Source: Clostridia bacterium
GTDB lineage: Bacteria; Bacillota; Clostridia; Christensenellales; Pumilibacteraceae
Assembly: GCA_017623455.1 (NCBI GenBank)
Contig: JAGAPA010000040.1
Span: 60,784-124,783, forward strand
Direction of reading: 5' to 3'
DNA: 64,000 nt
Positions 1 to 10,188 of the stretch are shown one piece after another (the stretch's first letter is position 1; every line of letters starts with the position of its first letter). The notes under the pieces were generated by a model. That model saw only the letters and a list, made by a program, of their open reading frames with translations. It was not told the origin of the DNA and ran no database searches. Made by a program: the position numbers and the translations under genes.

Positions 1-88
1 AAATTATATCACATAAAAAACCAAAGGTAAAACGTTTATCGCTTTTTTTATTAACTTTCTTACTTAATTTGCGTAAATAGGCGAAAGC

Positions 89-129
89 AAAACCCATCGC
101 TACACGTCTAATCGGTTGCGATGGGTTTT
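89..129 (-). terminator. Terminator of the giant repeat protein gene
   Basis: A 12-bp arm pair (AAAACCCATCGC at 89-100 and GCGATGGGTTTT at 118-129) encloses a 17-nt loop just after the stop codon of the long minus-strand gene. Read on the minus strand it ends in a short T-rich run, as expected for a Rho-independent terminator. Confidence 0.75.
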
Positions 130-133
130 ATTG

Positions 134-3100
134 TTACATATAAGGATAGTACGTATCGAACATTGTGCGGAAATCCGAACAGTTCCTATATGCGTAAGAA
201 GCACCGTCGGGAAGCAAGAATCCGCAATTTGTTCCAAACACTTCAAGCTCTGTGGGAATCTCGCCCTCGCCGTAGTAGACAGCCTTTGCGGTCTGAACGG
301 TATTGTCACCCTCTTGCGCCATAAACGGATCTATTCCGTTAATAACGTTAAGCATGTTGTTTACCGTAAGCGCAATATCGCAAGCGTATGAAGCAAACGT
401 TGCGTCGCTTACGTTGAGCGATGCGTCAAGACGCTGCATTATACTTATAAGCTTTTGCGTCTTTTCGTAATCGTTTTCCTCGCCTGCAAAATTACCGTCC
501 ACGTCGCCTACAAGGTCTTCGATATAGTAGTTGATAAGCGCGCCCGTACCAAGATCGATTTGCATGGTTACGTTAAGCTTGTCACACATAAGAGATTTTG
601 CAGTCTTACATACTCCGTCCCCAAGATGATCGCTCATGCTTATAAATCCGGTAAAGGATATCTTGCCGTTGTCAATAACCTTTATCTTCTCGAGATCGAA
701 GCCCTCAACGGAACCGATACTCTCAATCCAAAGCGTAATTATCTCGTTACGGATAAGAACGTCGGTTGTAAGATCGGCAATAGCGCTCTCGTTTAGAAGC
801 AGACTGAGCACGTCGTCGATATCCATAAGCTCCTTGGTTTCAACTAAGTATCCCTCGTATCCGTCAATCGCAAACCCGAACGATGCAAGCAACATTTCGT
901 AAGTTACAGGCTCATCGGTAAGCTGTACGTTGGTGTAATTTCCGGTCTTATCTACGTGTTTTGCACTGCCTGAATAAGCTTGCTTGATATGATAGTACTT
1001 AGCCATAATATCCATAAACTCATTCTTTGCATCCTCTTTAGTGTAGCTCTCGGTAAAGATAGAATGTTCTATCTCCTGATAGCAAACGAGGTTATCAAAC
1101 AGGTAGATTGCATCCTGCTCGCTAAATCCGTCCTTCTCCTTTGCGTAAAGCGCGCAAACCGAAGGCAAAAGCAGACCTGCTTTTCCGTCTTTTACGTCAA
1201 ATCCCATACCGTGAGCGGTAAGATTTTCCGCGCTACTTTCGATAAACGTGTTGCGCTGATCTGTAATAAGCGATCCAAGATCAACACCCATCTTTTCGTT
1301 GAGAATTCCAACAACCTCGTCTTGCTCACCCATTCCGTCGATTGTCCAATCTCCGTGAACTGAAGAATTAAAGCTGATGGGCACGGTTATGGAAAGTCTT
1401 GTCGGTAAAAGTGATTCCATAATGCCGAAATCGGCTTCACCAACAGAGGCAATCTCCACGATAAGGTTTACCTCTATTTTATTCTTTTCCGTAACGTCGA
1501 TACGGTTAAGAATAAATCCGCCGTCCTGATCGATTAATCCCACGTCTTTTATAAACGAAGCAAGATACGAGTCTTCATAAATAAACGAATTAACGTAATC
1601 TCTGTCGCCATCTCTGAATATCTCTACGTCAAACTCAAGAGAGTCGATACTAAATCCCACACCGTTTACAAGGTGAGATATGGTGTCGTATCCGTCGTTG
1701 ATAGCATAATGCTGTTTGGTTATACTGTTAAGAGTATTCTTAAACTCGGTATTGTTCTCTTCAACCACGAACGAATCTTCGTCGTACCGAACAAGATTAT
1801 CGATAAGGCAGGTTACTTCGCTCTCGGTAAACTGATTACCGTCGTCAACAAATCCGTAAAGCTGTGTAAACTTAGGCATCTCAAGTCCTGCGCTCTCTCC
1901 GCCGACAAAGGACATTCCGTAAGAATCGAGAACGCCTTTTACAGAAGTTTCACCGGTCAAAAGATCAGCTCTTTGCTCTTTTACCTGAGCGTCAAGATCA
2001 ACGGATGCAAGCTTGTTTACAGTTGCAACAACGCTTGCGGTATCGTCTACGCCTTTAATGTACCACTCGCCGTGATCTCCGTTCTTATCCTGACCGATAT
2101 CCACGGGAATAACGATTGCAAGCTTTTGAGGCATAAGCGCGCTCATTGCTCCCATTTCGTCACCGCTTCCGATAATGGCGGATACGTCTACGATAACTTC
2201 CACCTCTATCTTGTTTGCGCCCGTTACGTTGATATAATTAAGCTTGTAACCGTCCGCAGAAATCGAAAGGTTCATTTCGGTAAGGAAGGGAACAAGATTG
2301 CGCTCTGCATACACAAAATTCTTTACGTAATTGCGTTCTGCATTAAAGTAATTCTTATCAAACGCAACTACGTTCATATCAAGAGTGGACGCCGTAAGAT
2401 TCTTCATTACGGTAAATCCGTCTTTCATTGCGTAGTGCTTGAGAATATCGCGCTCGAGTTCCTCTTTGTACTCAGACTGCGTATAGTCCTTTTCCTGCAC
2501 GTTATCAGTGTCGTAGCACACGATCTCGTCGATAAGCAATGCAAGCTCATCTCTGCTAAGAGTATCGTCTACCTCGCTGTAAAGATCCACAAGCGCAGGC
2601 ATTTTAAGTCCTGCAACGTTGCCTTCTTCAAACTGCGCCACGTCAAACTTAATACCGTATTGGCTGAACGCGCCGTTTACCTCGCTGATAATATTGTCAC
2701 GCTGTTCTTCAATAAGAGTTTCAACGTCAACTCCAAGCACGCTTAACACTCTTGTAAGCTCGGATAAGTTGCTCACTCCGTCCATGCTCCAAGAAGATTG
2801 TTCGCTCGTTGCAAAATTGACGGGAATATTAACGGAAAGATAGTCGGGCAACAGGGAAGCAAAAGAACCTATCTCTACCCCGTCCAGCATTTCCGCGGTT
2901 TCAAGAACCGCGTTTACGGTCACAACGTCAGTATTTAAGACTGAAATGCTGTTAAGTATTGTGCCGGATTCTTCCATGCTTATTCCCATGTCGTTCACAA
3001 ACGGAACAAGATAGCAATCGTCGTACATAAAGTAATTTTTGTACTTACCGTTAGCTCTGATAAGATCCGCATCGATGGTCAATCCGTTTTTATCCATCTC

Positions 3101-6100
3101 GCCGTCCATCACCTTTCTTATTACGTCATAGCCGTTATACATTGCATAATAACGTTGAATAAGATTGTCAAATTCGGTCTTGTATGGACTTGATGAATAA
3201 TCGTTTATAACAACCTCGGTTGTATTAAGAACGACCTCTTCAATAAGCACGATAACGTCATCTTCCGTAAACGTACCGTCCACTTTGCCGTAAAGCTGAG
3301 CAAGCGAGGGCATTTCAAGACCTGCATCCTCTCCACCTACAAAGCTTATTCCGTACTCGCTAAACGTGTCGCCTACTGAGCTTATTATATTGTTTCTCTG
3401 TTCGTCAATTACGTCGCTTACGTCTACGCCTAACTTCTTTAGTATCTCAATTACCTTTGCAAGCTGTCCCATTCCGTCTATCTGCCAATCGCCATGAACT
3501 GCGCTTGTATTGAAGTTTACGGGAATGGTTACCGAAAGGGCTGAGGGTAACAACGTTTCAAATGCGCCAACGTCCGTACCGCTCATCAAGTCTGCCGTTT
3601 CTGCTATTACGTTTACGGTTATCTCGTTGTTTGCATTTACTGCCACGGTATTGAGAACAAGTCCGTCGCCTACAGGCATCATTCCAAGACCGTTTATGAA
3701 AGATACGAGATACTTATCCTCGTACACAAACGAGCTCTTATATTTTCCGCTCTTAAGTCTGTCTTTTTTGATCTCTATACTGTCAAGATCGACGCTTCCG
3801 TTAAGCGCGGAGTCTATAAGCGAAATTCCGTTATCTATTGCGTAATGATCGAGCGCAAGAGCATTGAACGCGCTCTCATACTCATCGTCGTAATTCTCTC
3901 CGTATACTACGTTGCTCTCGTCGTAACACACAACGTTGTCAATAAGAACTATTACTTCGTCTTCGGTAAACGTATTGTCTATCTTGGTATAAAGTGAGGG
4001 GAGTGAGGGGAACTTAATTCCTTCGTTTTCTCCGCAAACAAACGCAATGCCGAAATCGTCGAGGATTTGCTTAATGGAACCGTCGCCCACCATAGAATCC
4101 CTTGCATCGTTTACCGTTGCATCGAGATCCATTCCGACAATTTTGAAGATCTGCTTCACCTGCTCAAATCCGTCCATTCCGTCTATCTGCCAATCACCGT
4201 GATCGGAAGAAGCAAAGCTGATTGGAACGGTTACCGACATACGCGAGGGAAGCACGGATGCAAACATTTCCAATCCCTCGCCTACAAGCGAAGATACTTC
4301 GATAATGATATTTACCGAGATAACGTTAGTATCCAAAACGTTCACTCTGTTAAGAATAAAACCTTGATTGCCAAGATCGATGCCCAAGCCCATTATGAAC
4401 GGAATTATATTTTCCTTACCGTACACGAACGATTTTTTATAATCTCCGCTACCGTTTTTAATAGTTTCGGCATTAATTTCAACGTCGTTTACGGAAATCT
4501 CTCCGCTCTGCGCTTTTTCTATAAGCTCAGTTCCGTTGTCTATTGCATAATAACGGGAAGTAAGCGCGTTAAGGTTGGCTTCGTAATCTACCGCAGAGTG
4601 ATCCTCTTCCACAACCGCTCCGTCATCGTACGTTACGAGGGAACGTATTAAGGTATATCCGTCATTTGCGGTAATCTTTTGTCCGTCAAAATCCACGTAC
4701 TGCGCGATAAAGTCGAAGATTGAGCTCATCTTGAACACGTTTTCTACGCTATCGTACGGCATATACTGTCCAATAAGAACTTTAACTTCCTTTATTACGG
4801 AAAGCAAGGGATTATTGGGGTCTGCCATATCGAAATATCCAATTCCAAACGCTTTAAGAAGTGTATTAATATCGGATATTTCCGCATCCGTCATATCGTT
4901 GATGATAAGCTTTACTCTGTCATCGTCTTCAAGCGATACGGAAAGCGAAGCCGAAAGAACTTCCGTTCCGTCCTCTAAAATATTAAATAATTTAGATACG
5001 GGGAATTCGCTGTCAACGACAAACTTTTGAGCAAGCTGTTCTACGTTCAGCACGATACGTACCGTCAAAACGTTGTCGTTAACCGTAGCATCCGCTACCT
5101 TTACAAGTGCAAGTATCTCGGCTGTATTTGCATCAAGTCCCATAAGTGACGCAAGCTGATCTTTGTATGTGTCGATTATATATGCAAGCGAGTGAGAATC
5201 GAGAACTGGATTTGCGCTGTCAAGCGTGGGAGCAACGGACGTAAAGTAATTTGAAAGCGACTGTCTGCTAAGCTCAATTACTCCGTTTTCCTCGTCAATA
5301 AGGTTTTCTACCATACTGTCACCGCCCTCGCCCACAATAGCGAGAACGTCGCCTATATTCTTTCCTTGCTTTATAACGTACTTTTGTTCTGCGTACTTGG
5401 AAACGAGCTGAGAGTACGTGTAATTACTCTCTGCGCTTCCCGTCAAAATCTCGTTTGCATCGGCAAGCACGTCGTTGTAATCAGAGGTGTCAGCCTCACT
5501 TACCATAAGCGAACGAACCGCTCCGTACAAAGCTTCTTCGCTGAGCTGATCAGAGCCGACAAGCTGATTTATAAGTCCAAACACCGAGGGAAGAGTTGCG
5601 GTATTGCCCTCTATCGTTGCGTACTGCTTTATATATCCGGCAAGCTGATCGGCAAGGGCTACGAACTGATTATTTTCGTCGCTGAAATCAAATACGGTAA
5701 TTCCGAAAGTTTTGAGCAGATCGAAAATGCTCTGCATTTCCTCTTCCGTCATATCCTGTACACTTATTTTAATTTTTTCCGCGTTGTCGGCAACGTTTAC
5801 TTTTACCGTTACCGTAATATCCGCGTTCTCTCCGCCAAAAATACTGTATATAAAGTTTTTAACAAACGAATCAAGAACGTCCATCTCTTCTATTGAGAGG
5901 AGTTTGGAAGGCGAGGATGCTACCGTTACGGCAAGATATCCGCCCTCTATCTTAATATCTCTTACGTCAACAAGTTCTACAAATCTTGCCACGTCATCAC
6001 CCAAAAGATCGTTTAATATTCCCTTTGCATTATTGATAACGTATGCAAGCGTATGCCCGTCAAGAACAGGACGAGTGCTTTCTACCGACGCATTGGTCGC

Positions 6101-8524
6101 AAAGTATGCGGAATTAATCTTGATAAGTCCTACTTTTTCGTCCGTTCCCAAAAGCTCATCCATTGCGCCGTCTTCCTGATTTACCACCTTAAGGATAAGC
6201 GCAAGCACCTCCTCGAGATTGCTGTTGCTGTCGAGGAAATACTTATCAAAGAGCATTTTCGACACAACGTCGTCATAGCTTTCAAACGAATCCGCTTTGC
6301 CCGTAAGAGCTATAGAGGTATCTGCAAGCGAGGAAAGATAATTATCGTTTGAGGGCGAAGACTTAAGGAAACTGTCAACTGCGTCTACGAGGGCTTCTAC
6401 GTCTATATCGTTGCCGTTATCCGCAAAAATCTGTTGCAATATCTCGGTAACGGAGGGAAGAATTACCATTCCCGTAGTAGATCCGTCGGCATTGGTCCTT
6501 ACCTCAAAGCCAATCGCATACTTGTTGTTTGTCATCGTAACAAACTGATCTATAAACTTATCGAGGTTTTTGTCCACAAGGTCGCCCATTACGTCGTAAC
6601 CCGTGAGCTTTTTGACTGTTTCTAAAATATCGAGGGTTTGCTTTGGGGACAAACCGTTGATCTTAAGTTCCGTGGGCTTTCTCTCTATCGTATTATTCAG
6701 CGTAACGTCCGCAATAGCGCACAAGAAAACCTCTTCTCCAACAAAAGACGATATAAAGTCAAACTCGCCGTAACCAAGAGCCTCGCACATTGCCTTGGTA
6801 TCCGCACTGAGTCCCAACGATAAATAGTTGTGCTTTTCGCCGTCTATTTCCTCTTCCGTTATAGAAACGTACTGAAGATGGAGGACGGGCGCAAGCTTTC
6901 CGTAGCCTGCCATTTCAAAAACGTCTTGCTTATAATCCTCGAAAAGGTACGCAACGAATCTATCGTCGAACTTAATACCCTGCTTTAGGAAAGCCGTTCC
7001 CTTTCTTAAGTACTCGGTATCAATAAACTCCAAAAGCGAAGTAAACTGAGAGGGAACTGCAAGCTTGCCCGTTTCGTCCTTAAACTGAGCTACTACCTCG
7101 TCCAAGGTATGGTTTTTGTCAAACGCAATATTTGTTGCAAGCCAATCGATAAACGCGGTTTCCGCTTCCTCTTTCCAGTTGTCCGTTGCAAAGCTGGGCG
7201 CGTCCTGCTCGATAACCGATTCTATACCGTTTCCGTTAACGTCCATATTGGCATAAAGGACGTTACTTACCGTGGTGGACGCTTCTACTTTGCTGAGCGC
7301 GTTCTCGCCCTCAAGTCCCATTTGTTCGTTAAGAACCACGGATACGATCTCAAACATATCAACGTCCAAACTTCCGTTACCGATTAGCTTTTCGATATCA
7401 ACGTACTTGATAATAGAATTTCTGATCTCGGTATAATAGGTGCTTGCCATTTCGTTGATCATACTCTCAAGGTCAATGCCTGCTATATCTTTTGCAAACT
7501 TAAGCCACTTATCTACCTGCTTGTCGGAAAGGTTGTTAATTCTAAAATCTACCGTAACCTCGTCTGCAACGTTAAGATCTATGGACAGCAATAAACGCAC
7601 AGGTAACATGCTCACAAGCTGTTTGATAATATCCTTGTTTTGAAGAATTGATTCGTCGGTTACGAACTTTGAAAACAACGGCGAACTGATAAGGTTTGTA
7701 AGAGCAGATCTCAGCTTTACGTCCAAAACAACGTTGATCTGCTTGAACTGTTTGCCGTTTTCTTCGGTAGAAGTAAACTTAAGCTGACCAATTCCAAAGG
7801 TGTGCGCAAGCTTGGCTGTATCGGGATTTGCCGACAGTATACGATTGAGCGCGTAGTCTACGGTAGAAACCATTCCCTTGCCCTTTAATTCAAGCACGAA
7901 ATAATCGTTATACTTTTCCTCAGCAGAAGCCTCGTTGTTAAAGTATGCTTCGATTTTATCCTTGTCGATAACTCCGTCGTCCAAAAGCTTTTTCAAGAAC
8001 GCTTGCCAGTCAAAGCCCTGCTCGTCCTGCCCGTCGCCAAAGTGCGCGGGAGCGGTGCTTACGCCCTGATCTTTTCCACTAAGCGCGTCGGTAACCGCAG
8101 GCACTACCAACTCGTCGATTGCTGTATCAACAAGCGAGCTTACCGTTTCATCCTTTAAGAACAAGCTGTCGGCAAGAGTAGAATAGAATTCATCCCTATC
8201 CTCCTCCGTTGCCTTGCCTTCGGTTATTACCTTCTTCTCATTAACGCTGTCAATGGATGATATAAGAGTAAAGCAATCGTTTACCGACATTTCGTAGTTT
8301 ACAATCAAAAATCTGTCCAGCAGGAAAAAACCGCCGAACACAACCAAACATATAGTGCAAATAAACGTGCTTATAATACCCGCTATACAACCTACGCATC
8401 CACCGCTTCCGGGACGCAATTTTTTAGGCGCGGGCTTCTCTTTTTTCTTTTTTATTCCCTCATCTTGCTCGGTAATTTTTATATCGGGCAACACTTCTTC
8501 CGTAGAACGTTCAGTTTCTGCCAT
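134..8524 (-). CDS. Giant membrane-anchored protein with about nine tandem repeats
   Basis: A 2,796-residue protein I do not recognise by name. Residues 20-40 are Lys-rich, followed by one hydrophobic segment (about 46-69), so the N-terminus should be cytoplasmic and the remaining 2,700 residues outside the membrane. The exterior is a series of degenerate repeats. Four longer units (285-307 residues) begin near residues 211, 518, 825 and 1108. About five units of 234-242 residues follow, from about residue 1322 to 2510, each starting with a signature like HYAINDG and containing a motif like HGDWQIDGM. A diverged unit closes the protein. Each unit alternates short beta-like stretches with helices. 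There is no LPxTG or S-layer motif. The start has a good AAAGGAG site. It is transcribed alone from a consensus promoter at 8607-8635. A lipid-binding (TULIP/YpmS-like) fold for the units is only a guess. Confidence 0.85.
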   Translation of the reverse strand: MAETERSTEEVLPDIKITEQDEGIKKKKEKPAPKKLRPGSGGCVGCIAGIISTFICTICLVVFGGFFLLDRFLIVNYEMSVNDCFTLISSIDSVNEKKVITEGKATEEDRDEFYSTLADSLFLKDETVSSLVDTAIDELVVPAVTDALSGKDQGVSTAPAHFGDGQDEQGFDWQAFLKKLLDDGVIDKDKIEAYFNNEASAEEKYNDYFVLELKGKGMVSTVDYALNRILSANPDTAKLAHTFGIGQLKFTSTEENGKQFKQINVVLDVKLRSALTNLISSPLFSKFVTDESILQNKDIIKQLVSMLPVRLLLSIDLNVADEVTVDFRINNLSDKQVDKWLKFAKDIAGIDLESMINEMASTYYTEIRNSIIKYVDIEKLIGNGSLDVDMFEIVSVVLNEQMGLEGENALSKVEASTTVSNVLYANMDVNGNGIESVIEQDAPSFATDNWKEEAETAFIDWLATNIAFDKNHTLDEVVAQFKDETGKLAVPSQFTSLLEFIDTEYLRKGTAFLKQGIKFDDRFVAYLFEDYKQDVFEMAGYGKLAPVLHLQYVSITEEEIDGEKHNYLSLGLSADTKAMCEALGYGEFDFISSFVGEEVFLCAIADVTLNNTIERKPTELKINGLSPKQTLDILETVKKLTGYDVMGDLVDKNLDKFIDQFVTMTNNKYAIGFEVRTNADGSTTGMVILPSVTEILQQIFADNGNDIDVEALVDAVDSFLKSSPSNDNYLSSLADTSIALTGKADSFESYDDVVSKMLFDKYFLDSNSNLEEVLALILKVVNQEDGAMDELLGTDEKVGLIKINSAYFATNASVESTRPVLDGHTLAYVINNAKGILNDLLGDDVARFVELVDVRDIKIEGGYLAVTVASSPSKLLSIEEMDVLDSFVKNFIYSIFGGENADITVTVKVNVADNAEKIKISVQDMTEEEMQSIFDLLKTFGITVFDFSDENNQFVALADQLAGYIKQYATIEGNTATLPSVFGLINQLVGSDQLSEEALYGAVRSLMVSEADTSDYNDVLADANEILTGSAESNYTYSQLVSKYAEQKYVIKQGKNIGDVLAIVGEGGDSMVENLIDEENGVIELSRQSLSNYFTSVAPTLDSANPVLDSHSLAYIIDTYKDQLASLMGLDANTAEILALVKVADATVNDNVLTVRIVLNVEQLAQKFVVDSEFPVSKLFNILEDGTEVLSASLSVSLEDDDRVKLIINDMTDAEISDINTLLKAFGIGYFDMADPNNPLLSVIKEVKVLIGQYMPYDSVENVFKMSSIFDFIAQYVDFDGQKITANDGYTLIRSLVTYDDGAVVEEDHSAVDYEANLNALTSRYYAIDNGTELIEKAQSGEISVNDVEINAETIKNGSGDYKKSFVYGKENIIPFIMGLGIDLGNQGFILNRVNVLDTNVISVNIIIEVSSLVGEGLEMFASVLPSRMSVTVPISFASSDHGDWQIDGMDGFEQVKQIFKIVGMDLDATVNDARDSMVGDGSIKQILDDFGIAFVCGENEGIKFPSLPSLYTKIDNTFTEDEVIVLIDNVVCYDESNVVYGENYDDEYESAFNALALDHYAIDNGISLIDSALNGSVDLDSIEIKKDRLKSGKYKSSFVYEDKYLVSFINGLGMMPVGDGLVLNTVAVNANNEITVNVIAETADLMSGTDVGAFETLLPSALSVTIPVNFNTSAVHGDWQIDGMGQLAKVIEILKKLGVDVSDVIDEQRNNIISSVGDTFSEYGISFVGGEDAGLEMPSLAQLYGKVDGTFTEDDVIVLIEEVVLNTTEVVINDYSSSPYKTEFDNLIQRYYAMYNGYDVIRKVMDGEMDKNGLTIDADLIRANGKYKNYFMYDDCYLVPFVNDMGISMEESGTILNSISVLNTDVVTVNAVLETAEMLDGVEIGSFASLLPDYLSVNIPVNFATSEQSSWSMDGVSNLSELTRVLSVLGVDVETLIEEQRDNIISEVNGAFSQYGIKFDVAQFEEGNVAGLKMPALVDLYSEVDDTLSRDELALLIDEIVCYDTDNVQEKDYTQSEYKEELERDILKHYAMKDGFTVMKNLTASTLDMNVVAFDKNYFNAERNYVKNFVYAERNLVPFLTEMNLSISADGYKLNYINVTGANKIEVEVIVDVSAIIGSGDEMGAMSALMPQKLAIVIPVDIGQDKNGDHGEWYIKGVDDTASVVATVNKLASVDLDAQVKEQRADLLTGETSVKGVLDSYGMSFVGGESAGLEMPKFTQLYGFVDDGNQFTESEVTCLIDNLVRYDEDSFVVEENNTEFKNTLNSITKQHYAINDGYDTISHLVNGVGFSIDSLEFDVEIFRDGDRDYVNSFIYEDSYLASFIKDVGLIDQDGGFILNRIDVTEKNKIEVNLIVEIASVGEADFGIMESLLPTRLSITVPISFNSSVHGDWTIDGMGEQDEVVGILNEKMGVDLGSLITDQRNTFIESSAENLTAHGMGFDVKDGKAGLLLPSVCALYAKEKDGFSEQDAIYLFDNLVCYQEIEHSIFTESYTKEDAKNEFMDIMAKYYHIKQAYSGSAKHVDKTGNYTNVQLTDEPVTYEMLLASFGFAIDGYEGYLVETKELMDIDDVLSLLLNESAIADLTTDVLIRNEIITLWIESIGSVEGFDLEKIKVIDNGKISFTGFISMSDHLGDGVCKTAKSLMCDKLNVTMQIDLGTGALINYYIEDLVGDVDGNFAGEENDYEKTQKLISIMQRLDASLNVSDATFASYACDIALTVNNMLNVINGIDPFMAQEGDNTVQTAKAVYYGEGEIPTELEVFGTNCGFLLPDGASYAYRNCSDFRTMFDTYYPYM

Positions 8525-8536
8525 AATACTCCTTTT

Positions 8537-8550
8537 GTGGTTTTAACCAC
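8537..8550. promoter_or_regulatory. Perfect 14-bp inverted repeat before the giant gene
   Basis: GTGGTT-TT-AACCAC lies in the 5' leader just upstream of the ribosome site of the giant repeat protein. It could be an operator or a small leader hairpin. No regulator is identified. Confidence 0.35.
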
Positions 8551-8606
8551 TACTCAAGTAGGATTTTACATAGTTTTTAATATATTTATATGATAAATAT
8601 ATTATT

Positions 8607-8635
8607 ATTTTACTGTATATTTGCGATACTGTCAA
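8607..8635 (-). promoter_or_regulatory. Sigma-A promoter of the giant repeat protein gene
   Basis: On the minus strand, TTGACA (8635-8630) and TAAAAT (8612-8607) are separated by 17 bp. The start site would be near 8600, giving a leader of about 75 nt. Confidence 0.75.
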
Positions 8636-8858
8636 ATCAAATTCAAAGAAAAAATGATTTTTTAATCATATTTTAAGATAAAAAACCGTTATTGCCGTAA
8701 AAAAACCTAAAAATACATTTTGTTTTAGTAGCTAAATTATATTTACAACAATACAATATCCTCATTCTATTCCGTTAAAAAACGCAAACATCTTGCATAA
8801 AACAATATTTTAGGGCGTGTTTTTATCTCATAGACACGTATATTTTTAGCTAATAACA

Positions 8859-8940
8859 CGGAATTTTTGCCGAATTTGCCTCGGAATTTTTGCCTAATTT
8901 ACCACGAAATTTTTGCCTAATTTACCACGGAATTTTTGCT
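8859..8940. repeat. 23-bp tandem repeat, about 3.6 copies
   Basis: Copies start at 8859, 8882, 8905 and 8928 with an exact 23-bp period. The consensus is roughly CGGAATTTTTGCCTAATTTA plus CCA. The array sits between the galK terminator and the giant gene's promoter. The rest of the 8525-9005 gap is AT-rich with nothing else recognised. Confidence 0.85.
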
Positions 8941-8985
8941 AAAAAAAGATCCACAGTGCCTGATATGAACACTGCAGATCTTTTG
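8941..8985 (-). terminator. Terminator of the ATPase-galK operon
   Basis: AAAAGATC..CAGTG pairs with CACTG..GATCTTTT around an 11-nt loop, with one internal 2-nt mismatch. On the minus strand the stem is followed by seven T. It lies about 20 nt after the galK stop. Confidence 0.8.
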
Positions 8986-9005
8986 TTTTTCTCAAAGTAA
9001 AAATA

Positions 9006-10184
9006 TTAGAGTTCCTGAGCTCCGTTTTCCACGCTGGTCTTGTAGAAGGAGGCTTCGTAGCCGATCTCCTTTGCGTAGTTCTCGTTTACGAATTTGATAA
9101 ACTCGTCAACCTTGTCGCTCTTAACCAAAGAAATGGTGCATCCGCCAAAGCCTGCGCCCGTCATACGAGAACCGATACATCCGTCGAACGCTCTGGAGTA
9201 TTTGGTAAGCGCGTCAAGCTCTTTTCCCGTAACCTCATAAAGGTCGCGGAGGCTATAATGAGATTGATTGAGAAGCTCGCCGAACTCCACGATCTTGCCC
9301 TCTTCCAAAGCCTTAACACTCTTAAGAACTCTGTCGCACTCGTAAACGACGTGCTTAGCTCTATCCAAAATTCTACCCTTGCCCTCTAAAAGGTGGCAAT
9401 GCTCGTCAAACTGCTCGGGAGTAATCTCTGCAAGGCAGGTAACGGAAGGAAGAGCGGTCTGAAGAATTGCAAGAGCTTCTTCTACTTCACCGCGTCTTTC
9501 GTTGTACTTAGAATCCTGCAAAGAACGCTTTTTGTTGCAGTTTGCAATAACCATAGAATATTCACCAAGCTTTAAGGGTGTGTACTTATAGTCCAAGGTC
9601 TTGCAGTCAAGAAGGATAGCCATATCCTTTTTACCGAGAGAAGAAGCGAACTGATCCATGATTCCGCAGTTTACGCCGTTGTAGGTATTCTCGGAAAGCT
9701 GAGAAAGAACTGCAAGCTGAACAAGGTCTACGTCCTTTACGCCCTCTTCCTTAGAGAAAGTGGAGAAAAGCATTGCGGTTGCAACTTCGATAGAAGCGGA
9801 AGAAGAAAGTCCGCTACCGAAAGGAACGGTGGTATCGTACAAAAGGTCGCAACCAACGATCTTGTATCCTTTTTGTTGCATAACGTATGCAACACCTGCC
9901 TGATAATCACCCCATTTAAGATCCTTGTAAGCATCAAGAGTATTGATATCGAGGGTAACCTTGTCGTCAACGGTTGTTGCGGTAAGACGGATTTTGTCGC
10001 TACCGTTCTTTCTTGCAACGATTGCAGTACGAAGGTTGAGAGCCGCGGGGAAAACTTTTCCTCCGCAATAGTCAATGTGCTCACCGATAAGGTTCACACG
10101 TCCTGCAGCAGAGAATACGCGAACGTCGCTTTCGTCCCCACCGTAAATTTCAACAAACTTCTTTTTAAGCTGGCTGATTTCCAT
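9006..10184 (-). CDS. galK: Galactokinase
   Basis: A GHMP-family kinase that phosphorylates alpha-D-galactose at C1 with ATP, the entry step of the Leloir pathway, in the cytoplasm. The 392-residue length is typical. Visible signatures are the galactokinase motif GRVNLIGEHIDYCGG (about residues 28-42), the GHMP ATP-binding loop PFGSGLSSSAS (about 120-130) and the C-terminal GRMTGAGFGGC-like motif (seen as SRMTGAGFGGC). It is the second gene of an operon: its ribosome site AAAGGAGA lies inside the last codons of the upstream ATPase and the gap is 4 nt, so the two are probably translationally coupled. No galT or galE is present in the window. Confidence 0.97.
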   Translation of the reverse strand: MEISQLKKKFVEIYGGDESDVRVFSAAGRVNLIGEHIDYCGGKVFPAALNLRTAIVARKNGSDKIRLTATTVDDKVTLDINTLDAYKDLKWGDYQAGVAYVMQQKGYKIVGCDLLYDTTVPFGSGLSSSASIEVATAMLFSTFSKEEGVKDVDLVQLAVLSQLSENTYNGVNCGIMDQFASSLGKKDMAILLDCKTLDYKYTPLKLGEYSMVIANCNKKRSLQDSKYNERRGEVEEALAILQTALPSVTCLAEITPEQFDEHCHLLEGKGRILDRAKHVVYECDRVLKSVKALEEGKIVEFGELLNQSHYSLRDLYEVTGKELDALTKYSRAFDGCIGSRMTGAGFGGCTISLVKSDKVDEFIKFVNENYAKEIGYEASFYKTSVENGAQEL

Positions 10185-10188
10185 TTTT

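Noticed and set aside
1673-2746. 357-codon plus-strand open frame opposite the giant gene
   Set aside because: It is a shadow of the repeat protein: no ribosome site, and a translation rich in basic, Cys and aromatic residues without a recognisable domain.
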